Assembly (NCBI RefSeq): GCF_000026205.1
Contig: NC_011047.1
Coordinates: 1 to 64,000, forward strand
Origin: Candidatus Phytoplasma mali
GTDB lineage: Bacteria; Bacillota_I; Bacilli_A; Acholeplasmatales; Acholeplasmataceae
Reading direction: 5' to 3'
Length of the DNA: 64,000 nt
Below the pieces are notes generated by a model. The model had not been told where the DNA came from. It saw only the letters and a list, made by a program, of their open reading frames with translations, and did not search any database. This document shows, one piece after another, positions 1 to 8,054 of the stretch. Made by a program: the position numbers and the translations under genes. Numbering within the stretch: the first letter of the stretch is position 1; each line of letters begins with the position of its first letter.

Positions 1-65
1 ATATATATATAACTTAGACCATGGCGCGCACATCGTTATTAAGCTTCTCAAAAGAAAAACAAAAG

Positions 66-113
66 AGGGAGGGCTCTGCTTGGGTTTTCGAAAAGCGGGG
101 CGCACCTCCCTTT
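66..113 (+). terminator. GC-rich two-part hairpin at the left edge
   Basis: This is an island of high GC in very AT-rich DNA. AGGGAGG (66-72) pairs with CCTCCCT (105-111). Directly inside, bases 73-81 pair with 93-101 over 9 bp, two of them G-U pairs, leaving a 3-base bulge (102-104). The G-U pairs hold only for RNA made from the plus strand. A T-rich tail follows. It could be the 3' end or terminator of an RNA gene or operon that begins left of the window. I found no SRP RNA, tmRNA, RNase P or tRNA signature, so its identity is open. Confidence 0.45.
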
Positions 114-284
114 ATTATTTAGTTTACAAAAAAAATAGCAAAATAATCTCATTAATCTTTTTTTTAAATCATTATATATATAAAGAAATTGCAAGATAAT
201 TTTTAAATATTATATATATTATTAACATAAATAAATAACTAATTATAATTATTTTTTTTAAGTAAATAATATTTATTTATCTAT

Positions 285-360
285 TTTTAAAAAAAATATG
301 TTAAAATATAATAAATTATTTATTTAAAATATTTTTTAAAAAAATATGTTAAAATATAAT
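285..360 (+). promoter_or_regulatory. Duplicated promoter-like segment before the coiled-coil gene
   Basis: A segment of about 27 bp ending in AAAATATAAT occurs twice, at about 285-312 and 334-360. Each copy carries a TATAAT -10-like box (307-312 and 355-360). No good -35 box is visible. The pair lies 100-150 bp upstream of the repeat-rich gene at 456-1425, so they are candidate promoters for it. The rest of 116-455 is AT-rich and holds nothing else I can name. Confidence 0.3.
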
Positions 361-455
361 TGAAAGCATAAAGATAAGTATAAAAAAAATAAGATTATCA
401 TTATTTTTATGCCTTAAATAAAATATTTTATCAATAAAAATTAGAAAGAAAAAAA

Positions 456-1425
456 TTGAAAAAAAAATAAATTTAAAAAAAATAAAAAAATAAATAAAAA
501 TTACTACTATTTATTTTTATTTAACATAATTTGTATATTATTAATTTTTTTTATCTTAAATTCAATAAATAAAACAGAAAAAAAAGAAATAAATGAAATA
601 ATTGATTTAAAAGAAAATGATTCAGAAAATTATAATGATTTACAAACTAAAATTGATAATTTAAATAAAAATTTAAGTCTAAAAGAACAAGAAAAAGAAC
701 AACAAATAACCAAATCAGAGCAAGATAAAAAAGATTTACAAACTAAAATTGATAATTTAAATCAAAATTTAAGTCTAAAAGAACAAGAAAAAGAACAACA
801 AATAACCAAATCAGAGCAAGATAAAAAAGATTTACAAACTAAAATTGATAATTTAAATCAAAATTTAAGCCTAAAAGAACAAGAAAAAGAACAACAAATA
901 AAAATTTTAGAACAAGATAAAAAAGATTTACAAACTAAAATAAATAATTTAAATATTGAAAAAGAACAACAAATAACTAATTCAGAACAAGATAAAAAAG
1001 ATTTACAAGCTAAAATTGATAATTTAAATCAAAATTTAAGTCTAAAAGAACAAGAAAAAACCACACAAATAAAAATTTTAGAACAAGATAAAAAAGATTT
1101 ACAAGCTAAAATAAATAATTTAAATATTGAAAAAGAACAACAAATAACCAAATCAGAACAAGATAAAAAAGATTTACAAGCTAAAATTGATAATTTAAAT
1201 CAAGAATTACAAAACTTACAATTAAAAGCTACAGAAATGATAACCCAAACACAAACATATAATAACGAATTACAAACTAAAATAGATATTTTAACTCAAG
1301 AAAAAGAACAATTATTAAAAAATTTAAATGAAATACAAAAAAATTCTAGTAATAATGAATCATCACCTTACAATTTACAACAATCAATAGAAAACTTTGT
1401 AAAATCAACAACAAATCAGTTTTAA
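456..1425 (+). CDS. Secreted or anchored coiled-coil repeat protein, frame broken at the start
   Basis: One frame is open from 460 to the TAA at 1423-1425 (about 321 codons) but has no ATG, GTG or TTG near its beginning; the first in-frame ATG is at 1237, deep in the repeats. The N-terminus encoded from 460 is very basic, followed by a hydrophobic stretch (about 514-560) that looks like a signal peptide or anchor, then a Lys/Glu/Gln-rich coiled coil. A plausible TTG start at 456, with an AGAAAG ribosome-binding site at 444-449, is one base out of frame: it runs through nine A's and stops at TAA 468-470. One A fewer would join it to the long frame. This may be slippage-controlled expression, a fresh pseudogene, or a sequencing error. 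The function is unknown; coiled-coil secreted proteins are common among phytoplasma surface and effector candidates. Confidence 0.6.
637..1245 (+). repeat. Tandem coding repeat with 96-bp and 75-bp units
   Basis: Units begin at 637, 733, 829, 925, 1000, 1096 and 1171. The spacings are 96, 96, 96, 75, 96 and 75 bp, all multiples of three. Each unit starts with Asp-Leu-Gln-(Thr/Ala)-Lys-Ile-(Asp/Asn)-Asn-Leu-Asn and ends with Glu-Gln-Asp-Lys-Lys. The 75-bp units lack seven codons from the middle. The copies are close enough to recombine, so copy number is expected to vary between strains. Confidence 0.9.
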
Positions 1426-1693
1426 TAATAAATTTAAAACTTACTAAAATAATTATTAATTATTATTCTTTATTTATGAAAAATAAAATATATTTTACTC
1501 AAAAAGAGAAAAAAGTTTAAAAAAGGGATTATAATAATAATGATAGTTTTAAAAAAACATATAATTTTATATAAAAAGTATCTATTATTTGTTTCTATCA
1601 ATTTTAAAAATAATAATCATAGTATAAATATAAATAATTTTTAAAACTAACTTAAAATATATAAAAAATAATATAAATAAATTCATTATTATA

Positions 1694-2347
1694 TTATTTT
1701 TTATCTAAATAATGGAAATTTTTAAAATAAAATAAAATTCTTAAACAAACTAATAAATTAAATGAGTTAGTAGTCAAATTGGGAAATAAATTTAACAACA
1801 TAATAATCAAAAAAATAGAATATTTATTTTGTAAATTTAATTTTTCTTTAATAGTATCAAAATATAAATAATAACCATTAAAAGTTTTAGAAATAGTTTG
1901 AAAAACAATCATTAATAATAAAAATAAAAATATTTTATAACGTTTATCGAAATTATTAATATTTTTATTATTTGAAAAAGATAAAAATAAATAAGAAAAA
2001 CAAGGAATAAAAAAATTTGTTAAAGAATTTAAAAATATCCACTGAAATTGAGAAAAATCACTTTTATAACCAAATGTCGCAAATAATTGATAAGAACCGG
2101 GTAAAATGTTAACAAAAAAACAAATCATAGAATAAATAATTATACCTAAAAAACTATATCTAAATTCTAAAATAATTACCATCAACATTAAAGGTATACC
2201 TGAAATTATAAAAAATTTAATATGAAAAAATGGTACCATAATGTTAGATAAAAATATGTGTTTTGAAAATATTTCTAAAACAAAAGATGAAGTTATTAAA
2301 AGAGAAACTATGATTATTTTACGTAAATTTATTAATTTCATTTTCAA
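1694..2347 (-). CDS. Small integral membrane protein, possibly an ECF-type vitamin-binding (S) component
   Basis: This 217-residue protein has about six hydrophobic segments and almost no soluble part. The general plan resembles S components of energy-coupling-factor transporters such as ThiT: six helices, a basic N-terminus, and a Gln-Phe-Gln-Trp-containing segment before the fourth helix. The likeness is weak, and no EcfA or EcfT gene is in the window. It lies 65 bp after the metal-transporter operon on the same strand and could be co-transcribed, but an AT-rich gap with ATATAT runs separates them. The ATG is preceded by a weak AT-rich leader. Confident as a gene, weak on function. Confidence 0.6.
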   Translation of the reverse strand: MKMKLINLRKIIIVSLLITSSFVLEIFSKHIFLSNIMVPFFHIKFFIISGIPLMLMVIILEFRYSFLGIIIYSMICFFVNILPGSYQLFATFGYKSDFSQFQWIFLNSLTNFFIPCFSYLFLSFSNNKNINNFDKRYKIFLFLLLMIVFQTISKTFNGYYLYFDTIKEKLNLQNKYSIFLIIMLLNLFPNLTTNSFNLLVCLRILFYFKNFHYLDKK

Positions 2348-2411
2348 AATAAATTTTATTATAACCCCCCAATATTTCTAATATATATATACATATATAT
2401 ATAAATAAAAA

Positions 2412-3506
2412 TTAATTATTAATAACTCCAAATTCTTCATTCTTTTTATATAAAAATTCTTTCCCTTTTAAAGTTACAAATATATAATTACCTTTAAATC
2501 TAATATATTTTTTTTCAAATAAAAAATTAAGACATTTTTTATAAAAATTTAAAGACCACTTTAAATCTAAGGGAATTATTTCAGTATCGATTTTTTTTTG
2601 TTTTTTATTATGATTTTGAATATGCATTAATAAACTAATTGAAAAAAAAATCTTTTTTTGAAAACGATATTTAAATATTTTAGAAATAATTCCGTTGTTA
2701 GGTGCAAAAAAAAGCACTAATAAGAACAAAACTAAAGTAATGAAGGATGTTAAACCAGATAATGGTAAATCTGTTAAAATAGATAAACAATAACCAATAT
2801 GAGCACTTAAAAAAGCTAATAATATTGATAATAAAACGCTATGAAATAAATTTTTAGCAAATAAAAGAGCAGTTGCAGCTGGTCCTATCATTAAAGCAAT
2901 TACCAAAATAGAACCAACAGCATCAAAAGAAACTACCGTTGTTAAAGAAACCAAAGTAATTAAAGCATAATTAATTAAACCTACAGAAAAACCTAAAGAA
3001 GATGCCAAAGCTTTATCAAAACTTGCAATTTTTAATTCTTTATAAAAAACTAATACAAAAATAATATTTAAAAATAAAACTACTAAAATATTAAAAATCC
3101 TTGGTAAAGTTACTAAATTAGGGTCGCCTAGAAGTGCGGCATCAACATCCACATGCGCTTCTTTAATTCCAGTGATATTAAGGCCGATAATAATAACCGC
3201 AATAGAAAATAAAAAAGAAAAAGCAATTCCAATTGAAGCATCTTCATTAACTTTTTTATTACTACTCAATAACTCTGATAAATAAGCAGTCAAAAGGCCT
3301 GTCAATGTGGCTCCTATAATAAGTAACGGCGAAGATAAATCCTTTGTATATAAAACCGACCCAACAATTCCCAATAAAACACTATGACTAATTGCATCCA
3401 CTAACATAGATTTTTTTTTCAAAATTAAAAAACTACCTAAAATAGAACAAGCAATAGAAGTGGAAACAATAGCAAAATAAGGATATATCAGTATTATATT
3501 AAACAT
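2412..3506 (-). CDS. troD: Zn/Mn ABC transporter permease (ABC-3 family) with C-terminal winged-helix-like tail
   Basis: Residues 1-275 form the multi-helix membrane domain of the ABC-3 (ZnuB/TroC/TroD) family, which moves Mn, Zn or Fe handed over by a binding protein. Family signatures include Ala-Ile-Ser-His-Ser near residue 38 and a long small-residue-rich stretch ending at the Phe-Ala-Pro-Asn-Asn-Gly helix exit (about 267-272). About 85 further residues follow. They are soluble and basic, with a pattern of helix, Tyr-Ile-Arg, strand, Thr-Leu-Lys-Gly-Lys, which reads as a winged helix like that of DtxR/MntR repressors. It is the last gene of the operon, 6 bp after the other permease. Confidence 0.88.
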   Translation of the reverse strand: MFNIILIYPYFAIVSTSIACSILGSFLILKKKSMLVDAISHSVLLGIVGSVLYTKDLSSPLLIIGATLTGLLTAYLSELLSSNKKVNEDASIGIAFSFLFSIAVIIIGLNITGIKEAHVDVDAALLGDPNLVTLPRIFNILVVLFLNIIFVLVFYKELKIASFDKALASSLGFSVGLINYALITLVSLTTVVSFDAVGSILVIALMIGPAATALLFAKNLFHSVLLSILLAFLSAHIGYCLSILTDLPLSGLTSFITLVLFLLVLFFAPNNGIISKIFKYRFQKKIFFSISLLMHIQNHNKKQKKIDTEIIPLDLKWSLNFYKKCLNFLFEKKYIRFKGNYIFVTLKGKEFLYKKNEEFGVINN

Positions 3507-3512
3507 ATTTTT

Positions 3513-4586
3513 TTATATTCTCCCTTCTATTAATTCTTTGACTAATTTTTTTCCTTTAATACTAAAATGAATTTTGTTTTCTTTTAAAATTAAATAACCT
3601 TGCTCAAAAAATAAAGGATTAATTTTTTCAATATTTAAATTATTTAAATCATTTTTATTTGTATAAAAATGAATTAATTTTTTAAAAATAATAATCTTCT
3701 TTTTATAATGGTAATGTCTGTAATTGTTTTTAATAATACCATTTTGAGGAGCTAAAAGTAAAGATAAAAAAACAAAAATACTTAAAATTAAAGTAATAGC
3801 AGGTCCGGTTGGTATAGTGGATTCATTAATTTTAAAAGAACTAATTAAAACACCTAAAATACTGGCAATAATAGAACAAAAACCAGCAATTAAAAAATTT
3901 AAAGATAAGCGATTACTCCAATTTCTAGCAATTAATCCGGGAGCAATAATTAAAGAACTAATTAAAATTACTCCTACAATTTGTAAACCAATAATTACTA
4001 CCAAAATAGTTAAAGAATTGATTATAAAATTCATTATTTTGGGTTTAATTCCTATTATTGTAGCATATTCTTCATTAAAAATAAATAATTTAAGTTCTTT
4101 CCAAAAAAGAGTAATAATAAAAAATACTACTATAAAAATAATTATAATTATTTTAAGTTGTTGATGTGATATTGAGGCTGCTTGACCTAAAAAAAACTTA
4201 TCTAAACGAGAAATTTTAGTATCAGGAGCGTGAATTTGAGCATATGATAAAAGTACCTTACCTAAACCAAAAAAAGAAGATAAAAGTAAAGTTAAAATAG
4301 CGTCATATTTAATTTTTTTGGTATACTTTTTAATTATTTCGATCAAAAATAAAACTAAAAAAGAAGCAATAAAGGCACCTAAAAATAAATATTTATCATC
4401 AAATTCATTTGTAATTAAATAAACTATGACAATTCCAGGAATACAGGAATGCGATAAAGCATCACCAACTAAAGCTTGCTTTTTTAAAACTAAAAATACC
4501 CCTAAAAAACCAGCAGTTATAGCCAAACAAGAAGTTCCTAAAAGTATTTTTAATATATATATCCATCCATCATCTATAGAATTCAT
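3513..4586 (-). CDS. troC: Zn/Mn ABC transporter permease (ABC-3 family), second subunit with winged-helix-like tail
   Basis: This 357-residue permease is a paralogue of the gene after it. It has the ABC-3 features Gly-Asp-Ala-Leu-Ser-His-Ser (about residues 36-42) and Leu-Ala-Pro-Gln-Asn-Gly at the end of the membrane domain (about 281). Residues from about 290 are soluble and include Gln-Gly-Tyr-Leu, a short strand, then Ile-Lys-Gly-Lys-Lys, again a winged-helix-like pattern. The gene starts one base after the ATPase stop, which suggests translational coupling. Two different permeases with one ATPase and one binding protein is the TroABCD layout. The metal (Mn or Zn) cannot be told from the sequence. 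Confidence 0.88.
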   Translation of the reverse strand: MNSIDDGWIYILKILLGTSCLAITAGFLGVFLVLKKQALVGDALSHSCIPGIVIVYLITNEFDDKYLFLGAFIASFLVLFLIEIIKKYTKKIKYDAILTLLLSSFFGLGKVLLSYAQIHAPDTKISRLDKFFLGQAASISHQQLKIIIIIFIVVFFIITLFWKELKLFIFNEEYATIIGIKPKIMNFIINSLTILVVIIGLQIVGVILISSLIIAPGLIARNWSNRLSLNFLIAGFCSIIASILGVLISSFKINESTIPTGPAITLILSIFVFLSLLLAPQNGIIKNNYRHYHYKKKIIIFKKLIHFYTNKNDLNNLNIEKINPLFFEQGYLILKENKIHFSIKGKKLVKELIEGRI

Positions 4587-4587
4587 T

Positions 4588-5334
4588 TCATAAACCTACT
4601 TCAGTTACTTTTCTTTGAAATTTATTATCAGCATAAGTTTTTTTAATATTTTCTTCGTTAAAATTTTCAGCAATAGTTCCACTAGCTATTTTTTGTAAAT
4701 TAATTAAAGTTACATGATCAAAATAAACAGGGACTGTATCTAAATCATGATGAACTACAATTAATGTTTTCCCTTGTTTTTGAAGAGACTTTAAAACTTC
4801 AATAATAGATTTTTCTGTTTTAATATCTACACCTTGAAAAGGTTCATCCATTAAATAAATATCACCTTCTTGTGCTAAAGCTCGAGCTAAAAATATTCTT
4901 TGCTGTTGACCACCTGAAAGTTCAGATATTTGACGATCTTTTAAAGTAGTCATTGAAACTTTTTCCAGACAATCTAAAGCAATGGCTTTATCTTTTTTAC
5001 CAGGTCTTTGGAACCACCCTAAATGGCCATAACGCCCCATTAAAACAACATCTAAGACAGTTGTGGGAAAATTCCAATCTACCGAATTTCTTTGTGGAAC
5101 ATAAGAAATTTTTTTATAAACTTGTTTATAAGATTGACCGTTGAATAATATCTTTCCCGATATTTTAGGAATTATATTTAACATAGTTTTCAATAAAGTT
5201 GATTTTCCAGCACCATTTGGCCCTATAATAGCCATTAAAACACCTTGTGGTACTTCTAAATCAATATCCCATAAAACTGGTTTTGATTCATAAGCAACAG
5301 TTAAATCTTTAATATCAATGAAATTTTGTTTCAT
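4588..5334 (-). CDS. troB: Zn/Mn ABC transporter ATP-binding protein
   Basis: A complete 248-residue ABC ATPase. The Walker A is GPNGAGKST (38-46), the signature LSGGQ (139-143), the Walker B Leu-Met-Asp-Glu-Pro (161-165), followed by a switch His in Val-Val-His-His-Asp. The stretch Val-Asp-Trp-Asn-Phe-Pro-Thr-Thr-Val with Met-Gly-Arg-Tyr-Gly-His (about 85-104) is typical of the Mn/Zn importers MntB, ScaA and TroB. It hydrolyses ATP on the cytoplasmic side to drive the two permeases encoded just downstream. An AAGAAAGGAAA ribosome-binding site precedes the ATG. The binding-protein gene lies 54 bp upstream. Confidence 0.93.
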   Translation of the reverse strand: MKQNFIDIKDLTVAYESKPVLWDIDLEVPQGVLMAIIGPNGAGKSTLLKTMLNIIPKISGKILFNGQSYKQVYKKISYVPQRNSVDWNFPTTVLDVVLMGRYGHLGWFQRPGKKDKAIALDCLEKVSMTTLKDRQISELSGGQQQRIFLARALAQEGDIYLMDEPFQGVDIKTEKSIIEVLKSLQKQGKTLIVVHHDLDTVPVYFDHVTLINLQKIASGTIAENFNEENIKKTYADNKFQRKVTEVGL

Positions 5335-5388
5335 ATTGATTAATTTTTCCTTTCTTATAAAAAAATATTATATTTTTACAATAAATTT

Positions 5389-6462
5389 TCATTTTTTGCT
5401 TAAATATTTGAAAATAATATTTATATTATGTTGAAATGTTTCTATGTAATCATTTTTATCATTTAAAGAATCTGAATATAAAAGATTTTCTTTATCGTCT
5501 GTAGTGGGATGGACTATTTTAACCCATTCTAATGATGATTCTTTGAGAGATTTAATAGTATTTTCAGGAACAGAACTTTCAGTAAAAATAGCTTTAACAC
5601 TATTAGCTTTAATAATAGGAATCAATTCTAAAATCCGACCCGAGCTAACTTCATCTTGAGTAGAAATTCCTTGTATAGGTTCTAATTTAAATATTTTTTT
5701 ATTTTCTGTTTGTATTTTTGATCCACCATCTTGTATTTTATTTAAAAAATCACATAAATAAGAAAAGGCATCATGAGCTGTAATTAAATAAACTTCTGAT
5801 TGACCAAAATTTGTGTCAGTAATTTGTTGAATAATATCTTCTTTTAATTTTTTTAATTTTTCATAATAAATATTAAAATTACGATCTATTTGAACTTCAA
5901 TTTTTGATTTATCTTGAGGTTTAATAATTTTTTTAATTTCTTTTTTTAAACCTTCGCAAACTATTTGCCATAAATCAACATTAAACCAAATATGCGGATC
6001 AGGATAGTCACTTTTACCACGTATTATGTCCTGATTATTGTTAGATGTTAAATATTCACCTGCTGAAAAAAACTCACATGCATGATTTTCACTTTGACAT
6101 AAAGTTTGAAAAGCTTTTTGCATTTGCGCTTCTAAATGAAGACCATTAGTAACCATTAAATCAGCACTTATAATATGCCTTAAATCACTTGGTTTAGCTT
6201 GATAATTATGTGGATCAACTCCAGTTGTCATTAAAGTTTTAACCTCAAAATAATCATCATTTGTTTCATTTAATTTAATCCCTTGGGTTAACTGTTGAGA
6301 TAAATTACCTAACATAGTAGTAGTAGCAACTATCTTTTTAGAAGATTTAAAATCATCAGCCTTCAAAATCTTTAAAAAAGTTAAAATACTTAAAAATACC
6401 AATAAAAAAGTACTTAATAATAAAATGCTAATGAAGTAAATTTTTTTTTTTTTTAATTCCAT
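5389..6462 (-). CDS. troA: Zn/Mn-binding protein of the ABC importer (ZnuA/TroA/PsaA family)
   Basis: This 357-residue protein has a basic N-terminus and a hydrophobic segment (8-33) that acts as signal or anchor. It then has the SBP_bac_9 fold of cluster A-I metal-binding proteins. Probable ligands are His85 (Asp-Pro-His-Asn-Tyr), His157 (Asp-Pro-His-Ile-Trp), His230 (Thr-Ala-His-Asp-Ala-Phe) and Asp331 (Tyr-Ser-Asp-Ser-Leu). A His at the third position matches TroA/ZnuA-type proteins rather than the Glu of PsaA. No lipobox Cys follows the hydrophobic segment, so an uncleaved anchor is likely. It is the first gene of the operon. A GGAGG lies 16 bases before the ATG, slightly far, but no better in-frame start exists. 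Confidence 0.9.
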   Translation of the reverse strand: MELKKKKIYFISILLLSTFLLVFLSILTFLKILKADDFKSSKKIVATTTMLGNLSQQLTQGIKLNETNDDYFEVKTLMTTGVDPHNYQAKPSDLRHIISADLMVTNGLHLEAQMQKAFQTLCQSENHACEFFSAGEYLTSNNNQDIIRGKSDYPDPHIWFNVDLWQIVCEGLKKEIKKIIKPQDKSKIEVQIDRNFNIYYEKLKKLKEDIIQQITDTNFGQSEVYLITAHDAFSYLCDFLNKIQDGGSKIQTENKKIFKLEPIQGISTQDEVSSGRILELIPIIKANSVKAIFTESSVPENTIKSLKESSLEWVKIVHPTTDDKENLLYSDSLNDKNDYIETFQHNINIIFKYLSKK

Positions 6463-7540
6463 TTGATTATTACCAATTCCTCCTTTTTATATTTTATTTT
6501 TTATCAATTGAAAATAATGAAAAAAATTTAAAATAAATTTTTATTTTTATTAGGTTTTAATTTTAAAATTATCATATAATTTCAAATATTTTAAATTTTT
6601 ATATTTAATTATTCTAAACTCATTTCAAATAATGACAATTAATATCAATAAAAAAATAAAAATTTGAAATAAAAATCATCAAAGTGTAATTAAATTTTAA
6701 ATATAATGAAAAAAATAAATATTATCTAATATTATTATTATAACTGATATTTAATGTAACTAGTATTTAAAAAAATAATTAAAATATATTTTTTTTCGTA
6801 AAATTAAATTTTTTTAATTAAATAATTTCAAACACATTATATAACAATATTAATCAATATTTCAATGTTTAAATTTTTTATTTAATTTAATTTTTATATA
6901 AAAAATCGATACTTATTGAAGTTTTTTTATTTTTTAATGATGGAATTTTATTTTAAGATTACAAAAAATTAAAAAAACAATGGAGAATTAATTATTATAT
7001 TAATTTCAATTTTTTTAAAAATAAAATAATTATTGATAACTGATATTTAAAAAATAAAGATCAATTAATAAATTTTATAATTGTATTTTTTTATTCTTTC
7101 AATAAGGATAGTTGAAAAAAAATAAAGCCAAATTTTCTAGATAATCAACCTATCACAAACATTTTTATTATTATCAAAAATGAAATATAAATAAAAAATT
7201 AATCAAAAACACGTCATTAAACAAAAATACAATACCCTTTTATAAGAGTATTAATTATTAAAGAAATTTATTTATTTTTTTACATATAAAAAAAATCAAA
7301 TTTTATTTAAAAACTTAGATTTTTTTTATATGTAATTGAATTTTATACCATATTTTCTTAAATGATAAAATATTATAAAAGAGTGAGAAACTTCAAAAAA
7401 TTGGTATATTTATAAAGATTTAAACTTTGTCATATAAAATTAACATTTCCAAAAATCTGATCTTAGATAATAAATTTTTTATGCTAATTTTCTTTCATAA
7501 TTTTTATAATGATATTTATATATTTTTAATATATATATAT
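6463..7540. other. Long gene-free AT-rich stretch
   Basis: About 1.1 kb without a supportable gene. It holds the untranslated leader of the metal operon (GGAGG near 6480) at the left, a perfect 17-bp inverted repeat at 7281-7334, and an ATATAT run near 7530. The rest is AT-rich and looks like fully eroded sequence. Confidence 0.6.
7281..7334. repeat. Perfect 17-bp inverted repeat
   Basis: Bases 7281-7297 and 7318-7334 are exact reverse complements, with a 20-base gap. The arms contain eight A's and eight T's respectively, so it could end transcription in either direction. No gene is adjacent, so its role is unknown. Confidence 0.55.
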
Positions 7541-7854
7541 ATTTGGTAAACGTTTAAATATAATTTCTGTGCACCTTTTTTTCCTACATGAGGATGATAT
7601 ATTCCAGGATTTTTATAGCATAATCACAAATTTTTAAGTGTAAAACAAAATGTTCTAATAAATTGCCATAAAATAAATTATAAGATTTTTGATATTCGAA
7701 AAAAACTTTTTCAACATATTGGGAATTTCGATAAACTTCTCGCTTCGTATTCAAATATATGATGAATATCTAAACCTTCATGAGAACTTTTAATGATAGA
7801 ATTATCTTCTTCAAAATCATGATCTAAAAAATAATCACCTTTCTACTTGGCCAT
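7541..7854 (-). pseudogene. HNH-nuclease-like pseudogene with a stop and two frameshifts
   Basis: Reading leftward from an ATG at 7854-7852, codon 4 is TAG. The frame then reads on through Ser-His-Glu-Gly-Leu-Asp-Ile-His-His-Ile. It must shift once to continue as Glu-Val-Tyr-Arg-Asn-Ser-Gln-Tyr-Val with Leu-Glu-His-Phe-Val-Leu-His, and again for Asn-Pro-Gly-Ile-Tyr-His-Pro-His. Protein-like sequence across three frames shows a recently broken gene. The Asp-Ile-His-His-Ile core with downstream His residues suggests an HNH-type nuclease, but this is a guess from a short motif. IS-end-like repeats flank it on the right. Confidence 0.6.
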
Positions 7855-7890
7855 ATTTGTGTGGTAAAAAACACAGTTGGATCATATGCG

Positions 7891-8015
7891 GTGGACCAGA
7901 AAATGGAACCACTAAAAACACAAAAATAAAATAAAAAATCGTTTATTAAATTTAATTGAATAATCACTAAAAAAAATATTTTGTCAAATTTTTTATTAAA
8001 GAATTTTTTAAGTTT
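7891..8015 (+). repeat. Dispersed IS-end-like repeat, copy 1
   Basis: It starts GTGGACCAGAAAATGGAACC and continues through ACTAAAAACACAAAAATAAA to ATATTTTGTCAAATTTTT. Related copies are at 10160-10270 (plus), 10240-10380 (minus), 15008-15110 (plus) and 40496-40600 (plus). All are noncoding and lie beside decayed genes, so they are probably ends or relics of an insertion sequence. No transposase is left. Confidence 0.55.
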
Positions 8016-8054
8016 AAAAATTAGTGATAATAGGTTATTTAAAAAAAATGACTC

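Noticed and set aside
20-113. Possible SRP RNA, tmRNA or RNase P RNA at the left edge
   Set aside because: The GGGCTCTG start vaguely recalls 4.5S RNA, but the conserved SRP loop, a tag-coding region and RNase P core motifs are all missing.
3817-4164. Open frame on the plus strand inside the troC-like gene
   Set aside because: Antisense to a clear ABC-3 permease; its composition mirrors the membrane protein on the other strand and no ribosome-binding site precedes it.
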